NCBI GenBank assembly: GCA_036346265.1
Contig: CM070681.1
Location: 186,001-250,000 of the forward strand
DNA: 64,000 bases
Source: Melocanna baccifera
Lineage: Eukaryota; Streptophyta; Magnoliopsida; Poales; Poaceae
Direction: 5' to 3'
A program made the translations under genes and the position numbers. Positions 12,380-24,565 of the stretch are shown piece by piece. Under the pieces are notes generated by a model that was not told the DNA's origin, did no database searches, and saw nothing but the letters and a program-made list of their open reading frames with translations. How positions within the stretch are numbered: the first letter of the stretch is position 1; the number at the start of each line of letters is the position of its first letter.

Positions 12380-13300
12380 ATACACCTTTTAGAGTTAGAT
12401 GCTAGAAGTAACCCGGTGAATAGATCTACAAAATTTTCACATAACCTAGTATGTAGTACCTTAATTTCGTCCATTTTTGCCATTCATAAGTATAGAAAAA
12501 TTTGAGATTGATATACTTTATGAGATGAGTTTTTATGTAACTCGTATGCACTTATACAACACAAGATGCATTATCCTCATAAATAATTGTGGGAGCTTGT
12601 ACGATGTTCTATTCACATGACTGCTAAATATGGATCATCCGTTGAAACTAAGCACATTCTTGTATGGTTTCATACAGTGCTATGATTTTTGAGTAATTCG
12701 TCGAAATCGATACAAGGTTTTGCTTAGACTATTTTCATGAAATTGCACTTACACTGCACAGAAATACATAACCTGTTTGTGACCTAGCTGTATGTGGGTT
12801 TTATAGGTACCCGACATCTGCATAGCCAGTCACATTTAGATCTTGGTTCTTTCTGTAGAATAGTCCAAGATCTTTGCTTCTTTAGAGGTATCGAAAAATG
12901 TCCTTTATTCTCCACCAATGCCTTTTAGTAGGTTCTACACTCTACCTTTCTAATAGGTTTACATCAAATACGATATCCGATCTAATGCAGTTTGCTAAAT
13001 ACATAAGTGCTGCAATTACACTGAAGTATGGGAATTCCGGTCCTAAGACTTCCTCTCCTCTTCTTTAGGTCGGTACGGATCATTGTCTGTTGTAAAAACC
13101 TTCCAGTCATTGGTACTTTCAATAGGTATACCTTTTCAAAACCAAATCTTTCTAGCATCTTTTGAGTGTAGCCTGACTGATGCACTGATATCTCTTCTGG
13201 GACATGCTCGAACTGTATGCCTAAGCAATATTTGGTTCTACCTAAATTTTTTATTTCGAACTCTGATTCTAGGTAAGAGCTCATTTTCTTTATATCTTCT
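12380..13300 (-). pseudogene. Ty1/copia pol remnant (reverse transcriptase end and RNase H)
   Basis: On the minus strand, 13284-12982 translates with copia reverse-transcriptase features: LGRTKYCLGIQFEH, VHQSGYTQKMLERF and VPMTGR. Toward lower coordinates, other frames continue with RNase H-like pieces such as YLANC, GYAD, QTGYVF and AISWK. The frame changes repeatedly and stops interrupt it, so this is a dead copy. The order pol then LTR copy C, with LTR copy A upstream at 13594-13836, fits a single minus-strand element that has lost gag and integrase. Confidence 0.75.
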
Positions 13301-13593
13301 AGGATTCCATGAAATTCAGATCATTTACATATACTGAGATTATACAAAATCTATTCTAGAATCGTTGTATAAATATAAAGGGACAATCCCTCTTTTCCAA
13401 TCATCCGATCGACATTGTGCCGACAACTAAAAGTCATATCGCGAGATTAGAGAAAATTTGCACCGTGAAACAAAACCGATCTAGAATGCGAAAAATGTAC
13501 TGAACAAAAGCAATCTAGACAGCGATTCAATCTACGAGTGTCGTGCTTCAATGATTACTTTTTGATCTACCATAGCGATTCGTACTGATAATG

Positions 13594-13836
13594 TGTTGAG
13601 GAATTATCGCTGGCAAATCCAGTCCGATCGATTCCTCCTAGGCAAAAGAAAGGAATCAATCATAGAATAATGCAAATAATAGATTGAATACAGAGATATA
13701 AGAGGAGAACTGCTTTCTTTATTGTTTTCTCTTTCAAGTACATATTACAATGATTGAGACCCCCTTATTTATAGATTAAGTGATGATATGTCTACCATGG
13801 ACCAAGGCCTCAGGCCTAGGCCCAGGTTTTCCAACA
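13594..13836 (-). mobile_element. Copia LTR (copy A)
   Basis: The 243-bp segment begins TGTTGAGGAATTATCGCTGG and ends TTTTCCAACA, giving TG...CA LTR termini. Next to its low-coordinate end, the minus strand reads CATTATCAGTACGAATCG, a decayed form of the TGGTATCAGAGCGATTCG initiator-tRNA primer site common in plant copia elements. This makes it the likely 5' LTR of the minus-strand element below it. Confidence 0.7.
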
Positions 13837-13879
13837 CCAACCACAACACATGATCTCTTTGTGTTTGCCACTGACACCC

Positions 13880-14125
13880 GTTGAGGAATCATCGCTGGTG
13901 AGTTCAGTCTAAACGATTTCTTTTAGGCAAGAGAAATGGATCAAATGCATAATAATGAAGTACAAAATAGATTGAACACAGAGATACGAGGGTGGAACTC
14001 TTTTCTTTATTGCTTTCTTCTTTTTTAAGTAAAAGTTACAATGATTAGAACCCCTGTTTATAGACTAAGTGGTGAAGTATCTACTACGGACTAGACTTGC
14101 AGGTCTAGACTCAAATTTTCCAACA
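13880..14125 (-). mobile_element. Copia LTR (copy B)
   Basis: This 246-bp segment is clearly homologous to copy A (GTTGAGGAATCATCGCTGG ... TTTTCCAACA), 43 bases away. A third LTR copy in tandem suggests unequal recombination or a second nested insertion. The 43-base spacer resembles the sequence before copy C rather than a primer-binding site. Confidence 0.7.
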
Positions 14126-14714
14126 ACACCAACAACTCTCTAGTATTGATTCGGCCCTACTCCAAACGACTTAGTTTCTTGTTTAATTTGGCTTTTGGCT
14201 AATTTAAACCAGAAGTCACTTAAAACACACATTCTAATTTTAGCTTATTTTGACTTTTTTTGAGAGTTTTTTTGCCTTTTCTCCCTCATTCCGTTGCATT
14301 ATCCATATTGATATAACATTTTTTTTCAATTTTTTCTTTATTATTTTTTATTTTTTTGAAAAAAACTAAGAACCATTACAGTTCAATTTCAACTATAAAC
14401 CAAAAGTCCCAGCCAGATGCTTAAGACGGCTTAACCCTTAAGCCAGTTGGAGCGGTGCCTCAAACAAAAGTGTAGCTCGGGTGATGCATTCAAAAAGTAA
14501 TGCCTCTGCATTTCATTGCTTCCCGAAAATATACAACAATACAAGGTTATTTACAAACCAACATAGGAGTAGTTACATGCTGCTACGGATATCAACAGGG
14601 AATTGGGACCGGCAAGTTCATATCACAACGGCGAAAATCAGACCAAAGCAACAAAAGAATAGGCAAAATAGACCCCTCCGAAAAGGGCACAAAAATGAGG
14701 AAATACTATATCTA
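14126..14714. other. Intergenic DNA and 3' flank of the XB3-family gene
   Basis: AT-rich, MITE-like sequence up to about 14.46 kb, then the presumed 3' untranslated region of the minus-strand E3 ligase. No separate gene is supported. Confidence 0.4.
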
Positions 14715-17700
14715 TCAGCTACCAGCAGCAACAATGGGATCAAATGTTGGGGGCCATGCTCTCCTGCTAGCCTCTCCTTGGGAAGCCGAGCGCCGCAAGC
14801 TAGGTCCGAATCTTGAGCATCTCATAAGGCACGGATTTGTAGCCATGGCACCCATGCAAAACGATGGGTTAAGCTTCATTGCCGGCAACCTTTGACAACT
14901 CAGGGAGCGGAAGGAAGATGAGCCCATTGGTGGCATGCGTGCACACTGGAACTCAGTTCGGTACAGGTGGGTGGCCATTGAGGCAGTAGAATCAGAGTTC
15001 ACGGCTGGGCATGTCGTGCAAAATGACAATGAGAGGCTGTTTCTTGGGAGCTCTCTTATTGGGCTCGTGCCAGGAAGCATGGCAAAAGAGACGATTGGAT
15101 GTCGGCAGAGAGGACATGGTATGGCGCCTGCAGGGCTCACTGATGTATAGCCAGTTGAGCAAAGGTATAGAGCACATCTTGTGCAGAATTCATGTTTGCA
15201 TCCTACATAGTGGAAAAGGTTCAGTATACCATTTGCTGATATTGGTTTGTTTGGTTAACTATAAGGCTAGCAGTTATTAACAGAACGCAAGAGAACCTGC
15301 TTGCTTTTGTACTTTGTGTAGTTATTGAGGTACTAAGTGAATATGAAGTGTGAGCTAATTGATGAACTTCATATGACCTTCATGCTAGTACTACTTTAAT
15401 GTCTCTTTTTGAAAGAAGAAACTTTTCCCAGTAAAAGTCCAGTTAGTTTCAACTACAATTGCAGGTAAACAAAATGTATATTTGCAGCGTACCTTCTGCA
15501 GCAACAGAGCAGCTCCCTTCTAAGCAGACAGCACATGGGTCAATACATACAGGTGACTGGTTTAGGTACCTCCACCCACACTCCCTAAGATAAATCGACA
15601 CGAAACTATCAGACATTATCAATATTAGCACTGCACAATAGTTCAACATGAGAGCCTGTCAAAATATTGGAGTTCGTACTTATTCATACTGCATGACTAG
15701 GGACAACATATTGGTCTCATCATGTCATAGGAAACCAATAATTAGGCAAGTCAATAATTACACACAAGAATAACACCACATGACAACATAATATAATAAA
15801 CATGCTCAGTTCTTTAGTACTACTTTTCATATATGGACTAGAATACTAGAAAAGGGAGTAAAAACTAATTTAGCAGCAGACTGACCTGGCAATGCTCATG
15901 ATACTCATAAGTGGGAGGCACAAATATGGAGAAGGAATAGTGCGTATTCGACCCTCTGGTTCATTACTTAGAATTTCCTCAAGAGAGTTTCTATGCCATG
16001 AACGAGCTACCATTAATGGGGTCCAGCTGCATAAGGCAAATGAACATTATGCTTTAACCAAATCATAATGTTAACAACAACAATGACAATTAATTGGCTA
16101 TGGATCAAAACTTCAGACTCATACCCGCTAGCATTCTGTGCAGCAAGGCTGGCTCCTCGAGCAACAAGAAGCTACATTGAACAATTGTTATTAGCAGATG
16201 TTGAGAAAATCAGTCAAACATTTAAACAACAAAAAATGCTTTCAGACTAGCAGAACATACTTGACAACAGACAGCATTTCCACCACGAGCAGCATAATGG
16301 AGTGGGGTGCTACCAGCTCCTGCCAGATGGATGCAAAGGAGCTTATAAATAGTATGAAAAACTAGATAACAAAATAACAGTCCTAGAGTTCACCAAATGA
16401 TATAATATATATAAATATGATAACAACATCAAGTACAAAGCTAAAAGGCATAGAACTGCAGATAGAGGAACAATGGTAATACATTCCAAGTGGATGAAGG
16501 ATTTTTTTTCCCTTCATGGCATCCCATCAGTACATGTATAATAAAGTACATATGCAAGACAATAATTGAATCAATTTAAGACAAGAGCTATTTAAGTTAA
16601 TTTGCTGACTATATACGATGTTCCAATACTGATAATGTCAAGCACTCAGAACAGGAGTGTGCTATCAACAACAACAGAGTTGAGAAATAACAAATACATG
16701 AAGGAAAGTTACTATTGAGTCGACAAGCAACAGTAAAAAGAACAGTTGCAAATACCTATCAAGTCAATAGTCGTTCCATCTTCAATGGTGACCTCAGAAA
16801 CAGATGCTCCCAAGTCCAGTAACAATTGTACACACTCTACGTGCCTGTTTAACGCTGCCATATGAAGTGGAGTTAAGCCTCCATCCGCCTTCTGATTTAC
16901 CATCTTGACCAAACCACTGCTAAAACAGATGTATCATTGCGTGATTCGCTAAAATAACCCATAACTAATGAGAAACAAGCACAGGACTCAACATACTCAT
17001 CATCAAAATCAGCAGCTGAACCTTCTTCAGATGATGTGTGATTTGTCAGGTTCCATAAGTTCGGTATGCTTGGCACATAATCTGCAAGCACAAGACGAAG
17101 GCATCGGGCATGACCATGCAGTGCAGCAAAATGGAGAGCAGTTCCACCATTAAGATAATCTGTCCTGTGAACCTAAAGGACATTTTTCCATCTCAGAACC
17201 ACATATCCAATCCATCACAAGAAATTTTGCGGTTGAATAACAAGCAAAATGCTCACATTTGCATTGAAGAGCATCAGTGTTTGAACAACCTCCCAATGGC
17301 CATATTGACAGGCTTGCATCAAAGCAGTCTATACACAACCAGAAAAGCACACAATTAGATTTAACATATTGACCTATGTCATCTAGCTTGCATAACTCAA
17401 CACAAGCAAATGTACTGGAAACTGAGCTTACCTGGCCCCTGTAATTCCTAAGGTTGATTTCGACACCAGATTCAAGCAAGAGAGAAACTATCTGAACATG
17501 AAAGCAGCTAACAAATGTAAATCGAACTCATGTGCTCATATATTCAGATGCATATACTTTAGCAGACAAAAGGCATTACCTCACGGTGACCCTGTGCCGC
17601 GGCGTAGTGCAGCGGCGAGTTGCGGCCGCCGAATGTGGAGTACCGGGCTAGCCGAGGGTTGTACTCGAGGAGGGCACGCGCCTCCTGCAGGTCGCCGTCC

Positions 17701-17774
17701 CGGGCAGCTGAGACGAGGCGCTCACCGGAAGCCGAGCACCCAAAGGAGTTGCCCACAAGGCTGAGGAACCCCAT
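14715..17774 (-). CDS. Ankyrin-repeat RING E3 ubiquitin ligase, XB3 family (XBOS34/35-like)
   Basis: Ten exons read on the minus strand: 17774-17580, 17491-17432, 17328-17257, 17172-16997, 16919-16756, 16319-16261, 16171-16125, 16026-15886, 15584-15493, 15202-14715. All introns are GT-AG and the phases join into 1494 bases (497 residues). The N-terminal half carries ankyrin repeats (SPLHYAAAQGHRE, TALMQACQYGHWEVV, TALHFAALHGHARCL, TPLHMAALNRHVECV, STPLHYAARGGNAVC). The C-terminal half has a C3HC4 RING with C322, C325, C337, H339, C342, C345, C365 and C368. Family members are E3 ubiquitin ligases that bind targets through the ankyrin repeats; the substrate here is unknown. The family's usual start, MGNSFGC, reads VGNSFGC (GTG), so I place the start six codons upstream at MGFLSL, in a good ATGG context. 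Gly2 is kept, so N-myristoylation stays possible. Confidence 0.9.
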
Positions 17775-17972
17775 GGATGCCCAAGATGAGGCCTTCACGG
17801 CGCAGCACCCTTTCTTCAGCGCACGGGAAGGCCCCGTATCAAATGCTCCCTAAATTTCTCAACTATGAGGCTGTCACAAACCGCATTCCAGGACGATCAC
17901 GAGATAGGATCAAACGCCCAATTTGGGCATGGGGACGAGCTTAAGCCAGGGTCCAGAAAGGTTTGATTTTTC

Positions 17973-18150
17973 CTGCAAGAACACAAAATTTAGCAAGAAA
18001 AGCAACAAGTTGACTGAAAATTTCAGCGTGATACCGACAAATTGCAACGACTCGTGCAAAGAATCGGAGCAAAAAAGCAAGTTTTCCGCAATAAACCAAG
18101 AAATCAGAGTTTAAACGCTGCACTGTTGGGGAAAGATCGCAAGAACCCAC
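17973..18150 (-). other. Probable intron in the 5' leader of the XB3-family gene
   Basis: On the minus strand CCCGAG|GTGGGTTCTT forms a donor at 18150 and TTCTTGCAG|GAAAAATC an acceptor at 17973. Removing it leaves a GC-rich leader upstream of the ATG at 17774. Transcription would begin around 18.2-18.45 kb. This is inferred from splice consensus only. Confidence 0.5.
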
Positions 18151-18479
18151 CTCGGGAACTGCCCAGGATCGTTGGTCCCGAGCGAGAAGAACGGGACCGA
18201 GGCCGACAATTCCCTCTAAATCAGGCCCAAACCTCGCAAGAAAACAAGAGAACGGAGGGGGAATCGTAAGCGGCCGCCGCCTCGAATCCTCAGAGCCCAC
18301 CCACGATTCCAGCGAGGGGGCTAGATGGGGAATCTTGGGGCAAAGCCAAGGCGATTTGCAAGAACGCAAGCTTGCAATTGGGTAAGGGAAAAGGAGTGGA
18401 AGAAATAATGATCTGATGGAGACTGCGACGTGGAGATGCAGGTAGTGGCCAAGGTCTCCACAGCCCAATTCTCTGTGGT

Positions 18480-18660
18480 GGCTTATCGTTTTTAGTTTAT
18501 GTTATAATAATTAGCTTTTAAATAATATATTTTTAAATTATAATTTATATATTAATTATAGTAGATATTATATTAGATTTATCTATATTGATTAAAATTA
18601 TATGTAAATATATTTATATTTTTAATTTAAAATTTTAAATAAAAATTATAAATCATAGGC
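18480..18660. repeat. AT-rich MITE-like sequence
   Basis: The segment GTTTTTAGTTTATGTTATAA ... AAATTATAAATCATAGGCC resembles the interiors of the elements at 7494-7730, 57612-57825 and about 61.4-61.6 kb. The ends are not sharp enough to assign a target duplication. It lies directly in the promoter region of the XB3-family gene. Confidence 0.4.
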
Positions 18661-20084
18661 CATGTATTTTATTTTAGAACAGCAACTAATTAACGACCTT
18701 ACTAAAAGTTTAAAGAGATAAAGAAGATTGGCAATAGCTACTGCAGGGAGGCGAGGGGAGGAGTTACTGTTTACTTTAGATTTTTCCAATGTGAAAATTA
18801 CTTTTCATTTTTAGTTTTAGTTGTTTCATATTTAGTACTTTCCATATGGTTTTAGCACGCAGTGCTCCACTTTTTTCGCGTTATTTATGTGACTTGAGAA
18901 GTAAAAAAAATGTGGACGACAAAGATCAGCTTGGGTGTCTTAGTCTTACATACTATGTTTGTCCTTCCAAGAACTTCTATATAAATTATTCAAATGAATA
19001 TAATTGTTAAGACAGTTCATTCTTACACCAAAATTAGTTACAGAATGTTTTTATTGTAGGTCTATTGATGCGTATAGAACTTAAACTTTTGTTTGGAACA
19101 CGTGATTCGATATGATTTTGGACAAAAAAAAATATCCATAGAAAAAGGTTTTTTATATAATTAGGGTAATTTCATCCTTGTATGGGTGGGGGTCGAAAAC
19201 AGAACCTCACACTTGTGCATATCTATACTCCAACATTTAAAACTCATCTGGATCCCCATAGAAAAATGGTCTACATTACAAAATCACCGGTTTATATTTG
19301 CGCTTATTTTTAAAATATTCAATTGCTATATCTTAACCATCCAGTCCAAGATGGATTTCTCCAGCATTGAACAAAACATTTTCCCAAGTAACAACTTGTC
19401 TTTTATTTTGAGTAAGGTGATTGTCCAATGACATTTGACTTGCTATAAATAATGCAAGCTTTCGGTGCGTTCTTCTCGAATGCGGATTATAGCTTTTAAA
19501 TTTTGTTTGTTTGTGTGAAAGAGAGAGTACGGAGAGAGACATTCAAATATGATTTTGATTGGTATAATTGAAGTCGATACAATGTCTACTATAATAGATT
19601 AGTAGATACACTTTATTTAAAAGCTAGTTACTATAGCATAAACCAGAAGCTGAAAAAAACAAGGCCTTTATATACGGGGTGGTACATGGGTATGCTCCTT
19701 GTCTAAAACAAAACTACAGCATTTCAATAATTCCACTAGAAGACCAAGTATACCTAACTAAAGAAGAAGGTGAGCAAACATACCTAACCAAAATAGGGCT
19801 AAGCCATTGAAAAACGGTGTTGCTTTGGGCTTTGGTGGGTTCTCACTTCTCAGGCTGGGTTCACAATCCCCTTGGCCCTGATCACCAGCCAGCAGGCAGA
19901 AAGCCATGAATCAAGCACAGTTCTCTACAATCCCTCTTATCCCTTCTCCTTGTAAACACTATCCATTCTAAAGGAATGATCCGCTTGGACTCACATGCTG
20001 CGGCTACAACTCCTTAGAACTTTATACATGGCAAGCAAACTAGCAAGCCCACTCGGTCCCTGTGCTGTGCAGAAGAGAACAAGA
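18661..20084. other. Intergenic DNA with one further MITE-like segment
   Basis: No gene is seen. At about 19459-19672 the sequence GGTGCGTTCTT...AACAAGGCC carries the GAGAGAGACATTC and CTAGTTACTATAGCA blocks shared with the MITEs at 57612 and 7494. Confidence 0.4.
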
Positions 20085-20087
20085 TTA

Positions 20088-20410
20088 GAGCATGTACAAC
20101 AGTTCAGACTGCTGCTGTCTATATATACATGCATATCATATATAGACAACAAAAAGACAGCTTATACAATGGGCTGTCTATTTAGTTGTCTGCAACCTCA
20201 TCAAAAAAGACAACAAAAAAGATAACTTGTAAAAAAGACGACTTGTACAACGCTCGCAACGTCGTCTCTTCGCCTAGGAGCACGAGTGCAGGTCGTCTCT
20301 TCGCGAGAGGACGGCTTGTGTCTCTCCCTTCCTTAATTACATTCCACGTCGAATGATTTTACTGTGTTGGCATGATAAAGACAGCTACTGTCTCTCCATT
20401 GTACCTGCCC
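20088..20410. repeat. MITE with TTA target duplication (323 bp)
   Basis: The ends are related inverted repeats (left GAGCATGTACAAC, right complement GGGCAGGTACAAT), flanked by TTA at 20085-20087 and 20411-20413. The interior repeats the words GACAACTTGTA and CGTCTCTTCGC. The 3-bp duplication points to PIF/Harbinger. Confidence 0.65.
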
Positions 20411-20413
20411 TTA

Positions 20414-23400
20414 GCAGCTAGCAAGTCAATTTTTAAACCTCCAAAGCACATTAATTCTCCCTATGAAGGTGCCAAACACTAACTAATCAAAGGGGCTCCA
20501 CTGCCAGTAACCACCGTTTTGTTGTTGTACTGCTAATAAACAAGCACAAACAAGTACACATCAAATTTGTGCCACGGCTAATGGTGGTTGCAAGTGTGTG
20601 ACGCTTTTAGCATCAAGTGATCGACCAGCTTTGAATCGAACGTTCAAAGGGCAACATTGTGCATGCAATCAACTTTAATCGGAGGGTAAATCTGGGGCGG
20701 TTTGAACGTTGAATTTCACAAGAACATCGCAAGAAACTACTCCTATGTTGTATCCATGTAAATAATGTAAAATTTCCGCTTTTCAAATATGGCATGTAGC
20801 ATATTTGATATTAAGAAATATTTACTCCGCATATACTGTAGTCCGGTACCCCCCCCCCCCACACACAGATAAGAATATCACTACCTTTTCTTATGTTAAA
20901 CTACGAAAACTACAGTTTGAATAGAGTAGTAGAGAATCCCAAGATCATTAAACTATGCTATTACTCCTCATAACAGCAATTAACATTGATGCAAAAACAT
21001 GGTTCCATTTCCCAAGGTCACATGGGGGGCCATGAACTCGAGGAGAGAACAGAACTCTTTGGAAGGCTCTTGGATCGCCTTTGTTTTGGGCGCATCGACA
21101 CCATTTTTGCCGGCACGAGTTCTGATGCACAGTACGAGAGCTTTTCCGATGTCAAACCCCCCACAATCCGTGCATGGAAAAGCTCCCCTGATTGTTCTTA
21201 GGCAAAGTGAAATAGCCTCAACACTAGCAGTGTAGCACCGACCAAGCATGCACCATTGTAGTACTACTGCTCCTACCTCCATGTCAGCTAAGGATATTTA
21301 TACTAGTGCTATCTCTAATTTTTCATGTCACATCCATATCATCTAGAGATAACCTCTCAAACACAATGTCTCTAGCATAATTCACAATGCCATTTTATAA
21401 TGTCTCTTTTTAGTGGGCCTACCTATTAGTTTTTTATACCATCCCTCACCTCCTAGCCTCCCACTGACACCACTCTCTCCCTTAGTCACTGGAGTCTTCT
21501 TCTTCCTCCATCCACTATAGGAGTTAGCTTCTCTCGCCCCCACACCTTCCCTTCTCTCATTGAAGTGCCTCTAGCCTCCCTAACCCCCTCCCTTTTGCCG
21601 TGGCGTTGACCGCATCGGACCCTTACACTACCCGTTGCTCTCCAACGGACAAGGCGGATCTGGCTCAATGAAGATTAAATTCGGCCAGATCCAGTTCGCA
21701 AAAAACAGATTTGGTTAGATCCAACCAGACCCACCTCGTTTTTGTGGGGGCAATCGATCCGCCATGCCTTGAGGTCGTTGTCCGAGTTGTCATGCTCGCC
21801 TCCACCATAGTCCTTGTCCTCCTGCTTCACCCCCACCATGGTCCTCATCATCTCATTCGTCGACGCAACTCATGAGTAAGGCTGGGCCCACAAAATGCTT
21901 TGCAAGCAGACGACTTCTACTCCAATAGCACGAGCGACACAAAGCATATTTAGCACTCTCTCCCTCCACCTCAGCTGTGCTTCGATATCGCAGGTTCAAA
22001 GTGACGTTGAGGTGGACTATTGGACATGCCCTAAGGTTGTCTGCCTATGGCAAGTCTAGTCCACATGGTAGTATGGCTTGCTCCGATCTTGGGACATTAA
22101 CCACATTTACAAATCAAACTAAGCTTGAGCACGACCAAGATTAGGAAGTATATGAGCTTTGTCTTGATCGTACTTAAGCTCGGTTTGATTTGTACCTGTG
22201 GTTGGTTTATCGTACAAGAATCACCTATTCACCAATAAATGCAGCTCAGGTGATGCAAGACACACATACTACTAGTATTGTTGTAGCTTACTCCATAATT
22301 ACGTGACAATATACAAAGCTTTTTGCATCACATAGCAATACGACAATATGTAGAGCATTGAGGTAGTTCTATAGTGGAGTAGGGAAATACATGAAGGTGC
22401 GTCACTGTAGTTTTGTACACTTTTTATGTTTTAACTGTAAATTCTGAGATTGACCGTGCTCTGACTTTGCGAATCCTTGGACCTTTGCGGCTTAGTGGTC
22501 AGAAAGTATCACGACGAGACACAGCTCGTCCATGCATAAATGGAGTAGCAGTCAGCAGATTGCCATGCCGATGTGGATGCAGCCTCGTTGTTCTGTCTTG
22601 TTGAATGAGCAGGGAATTGAATGGCCCTTCTGGAGGTGAGTAATAATGCTCCTACCCCTACTCCTCTCCTAGAGGTGAGTAATAATAAATCCTCACAAGC
22701 AGCAACATCTGGATCTGAAAGCAGCCTCGGGATTCAAGCCTAGTTGTTTCTCCTTTCTTTTCCTCATTCCCTGGCCAGTGCCTTGTCATTGTCCGTCTGG
22801 TCTCCCTGCCTTGGGGACCTTAATAACAAACTGAGAGAAGAAAAGACCATCACAATTCACAACTCTGTAGTAGTGACACCATTACTAGTGTAGATCATGT
22901 CATGATGCCATTAATTCTACCTGCTGCATTTATCTTCATGGTGCTGGTGTCCAATCAGAATCAGATCCAGCACTTCGCACCTCTCATTTATACACAAAGC
23001 AGACGGTTTTTGTTACCCATTGCAAACAGTATCATGCTGGGAAATGGTCACCAACGTATAGTAGTACTCAAAAGCATACAACAGAATTACAGATCAATGT
23101 GTCGTTGAGCTAGCCGAGCTAGTCTTGCGGGTTTTGGATTGCGATTGCATGGCTCTGGAGATAGCAAAATCCTTGTGCTAATGGCTACCAACCGTATGAT
23201 TCCATACGCTTCAAAATTACTGCAAGTACTATATTGAATTGTAGTGTTAGTAGAAGAAGAACAGTAGTTGAAAGTCAATGCAACCTAAGTGCAAGACAAG
23301 TACTCACTCCTCATACTACCTCAGGTCATGTTCTCCTAGACAAGTTAATACCGTATCCTACAAAAAAGAACACAAGGAACGGTACTAATAGGCAAAGCAT
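20414..23400. other. Intergenic DNA, no gene seen
   Basis: Holds a C10 homopolymer run near 20.85 kb and a CT-rich, moderately GC-rich patch at 21.4-21.9 kb. ORFs around 20.98-21.28 kb on both strands are of similar length and have no recognisable family. Confidence 0.35.
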
Positions 23401-23414
23401 GCATCACACATGCC

Positions 23415-23990
23415 ATTGTAAGGGCATTTCTAATTGTTGGTGGCTTATGGCAGAAACTAAAATGAACAAGTTAACTTCTAAAAGTGGCCTCTACATGTCG
23501 CTATAGTGTTGTTGCCGCCTCAGCCCCCACCGCCTCCTCCGCCCATCGCCTCAGCTCTTGCCTCCGCCACCGGATGCCTTTGCCTATCCACCTTCATCCC
23601 TGCTCCCGTCTTCTCCTCCGCTTTCCGCCGCCCCTATTTCATTAGCCCTGTTGGTACCCCGCATCTGCCTCTACCTCGCTTTCATCTCCACCACCTCCGC
23701 CAATCCACCTCTACCTCCACCACCCCTCCTCCCTTGGCCCCACCAGCACCGCCCGATGAATTTGGTTTCGATTCCCACCTTTCTTGCAATTTCTTTCTTT
23801 GCTTCTTTCATGTCCATTTAATCCTTTTCAATTTCTACTGTATATTTTTTCTTTCCCCTTTTTCAAATCATCTCAATCAAAAGACAAATTGAAGTTTCTA
23901 CTTTTAGCTATGCTTTTTCTAGCCACTGCAGTGCTATTTTAGCTAAAAAGCAAAAAACAGCAACAACAACTGGTTTGAACGGAGCCTTAA
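23415..23990. repeat. Possible TIR element with GC-rich proline-coding interior
   Basis: A GC-rich core (23.5-23.76 kb) rich in CCACC/CCGCC is bordered on the right by AT-rich DNA ending TTTGAACGGAGCCTTAA, like the right ends of the Tourist-like family in this window. The left end near 23.42 kb is unclear. The overlapping ORFs here are low complexity (proline-rich) and not called. Confidence 0.3.
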
Positions 23991-24565
23991 TCATGCAAAA
24001 GTCAATAGGATTATAATACTCCTAATCCTCAAGTGACATGATCTCAAGAAAGCAAAAGGTACAACATAAGACACGGACAAGACCAGCAAAAAAGAGGAGA
24101 AGAGAGAGCAGATCTTAACAAATCGACAAGCAGGGACAACGTCACCGTTTTTTCTATCTCCATTGGTGCCGTCCCAATGACCTCACCAGAGTGACCCACA
24201 CTTGCATGTCCTCCTGTGCTCTGCTTGCTAACCCACACCTAATACACCTTTAATTTCCAACCCATAGACTAAGCTTAAATCTTTGCAATTTATTCGCCTG
24301 CGACTTCTCACACAAAAAGCTCCCCTTCCCCCTAAACCTGCAACCGCAAGTACTACTCTTTCTTTCTTGTTGAATCGACATCACCTCCTCCTCTCCAACT
24401 CCAAACAAATTAAGGCCAAGAAATCAACAACAGTACTCCAAAAATGGCCATGTCAAGATCCTTCTTCTACTCCTAGCACAAAATTTTCCATCTTTTGGAA
24501 TGTTCATAAAGCAAAGCGTCTCCTTGGATCAGTAGTAGTTTGGTTCTGTGTTGTGTGGTACAAGA
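23991..24565 (+). promoter_or_regulatory. Upstream and leader region of the ATL gene
   Basis: AT-rich upstream DNA gives way to a CT-rich stretch (24.3-24.45 kb) typical of a grass 5' leader, then to the ATG at 24566. No definite TATA box could be chosen. Confidence 0.35.

Noticed and set aside
20980..21282. Overlapping ~100- and ~78-codon ORFs
   Set aside because: Open on both strands, start codons uncertain, no family recognised.
23506..23892. 128-codon proline-rich ORF
   Set aside because: Low complexity, two frames open together, and lies in a probable transposon.
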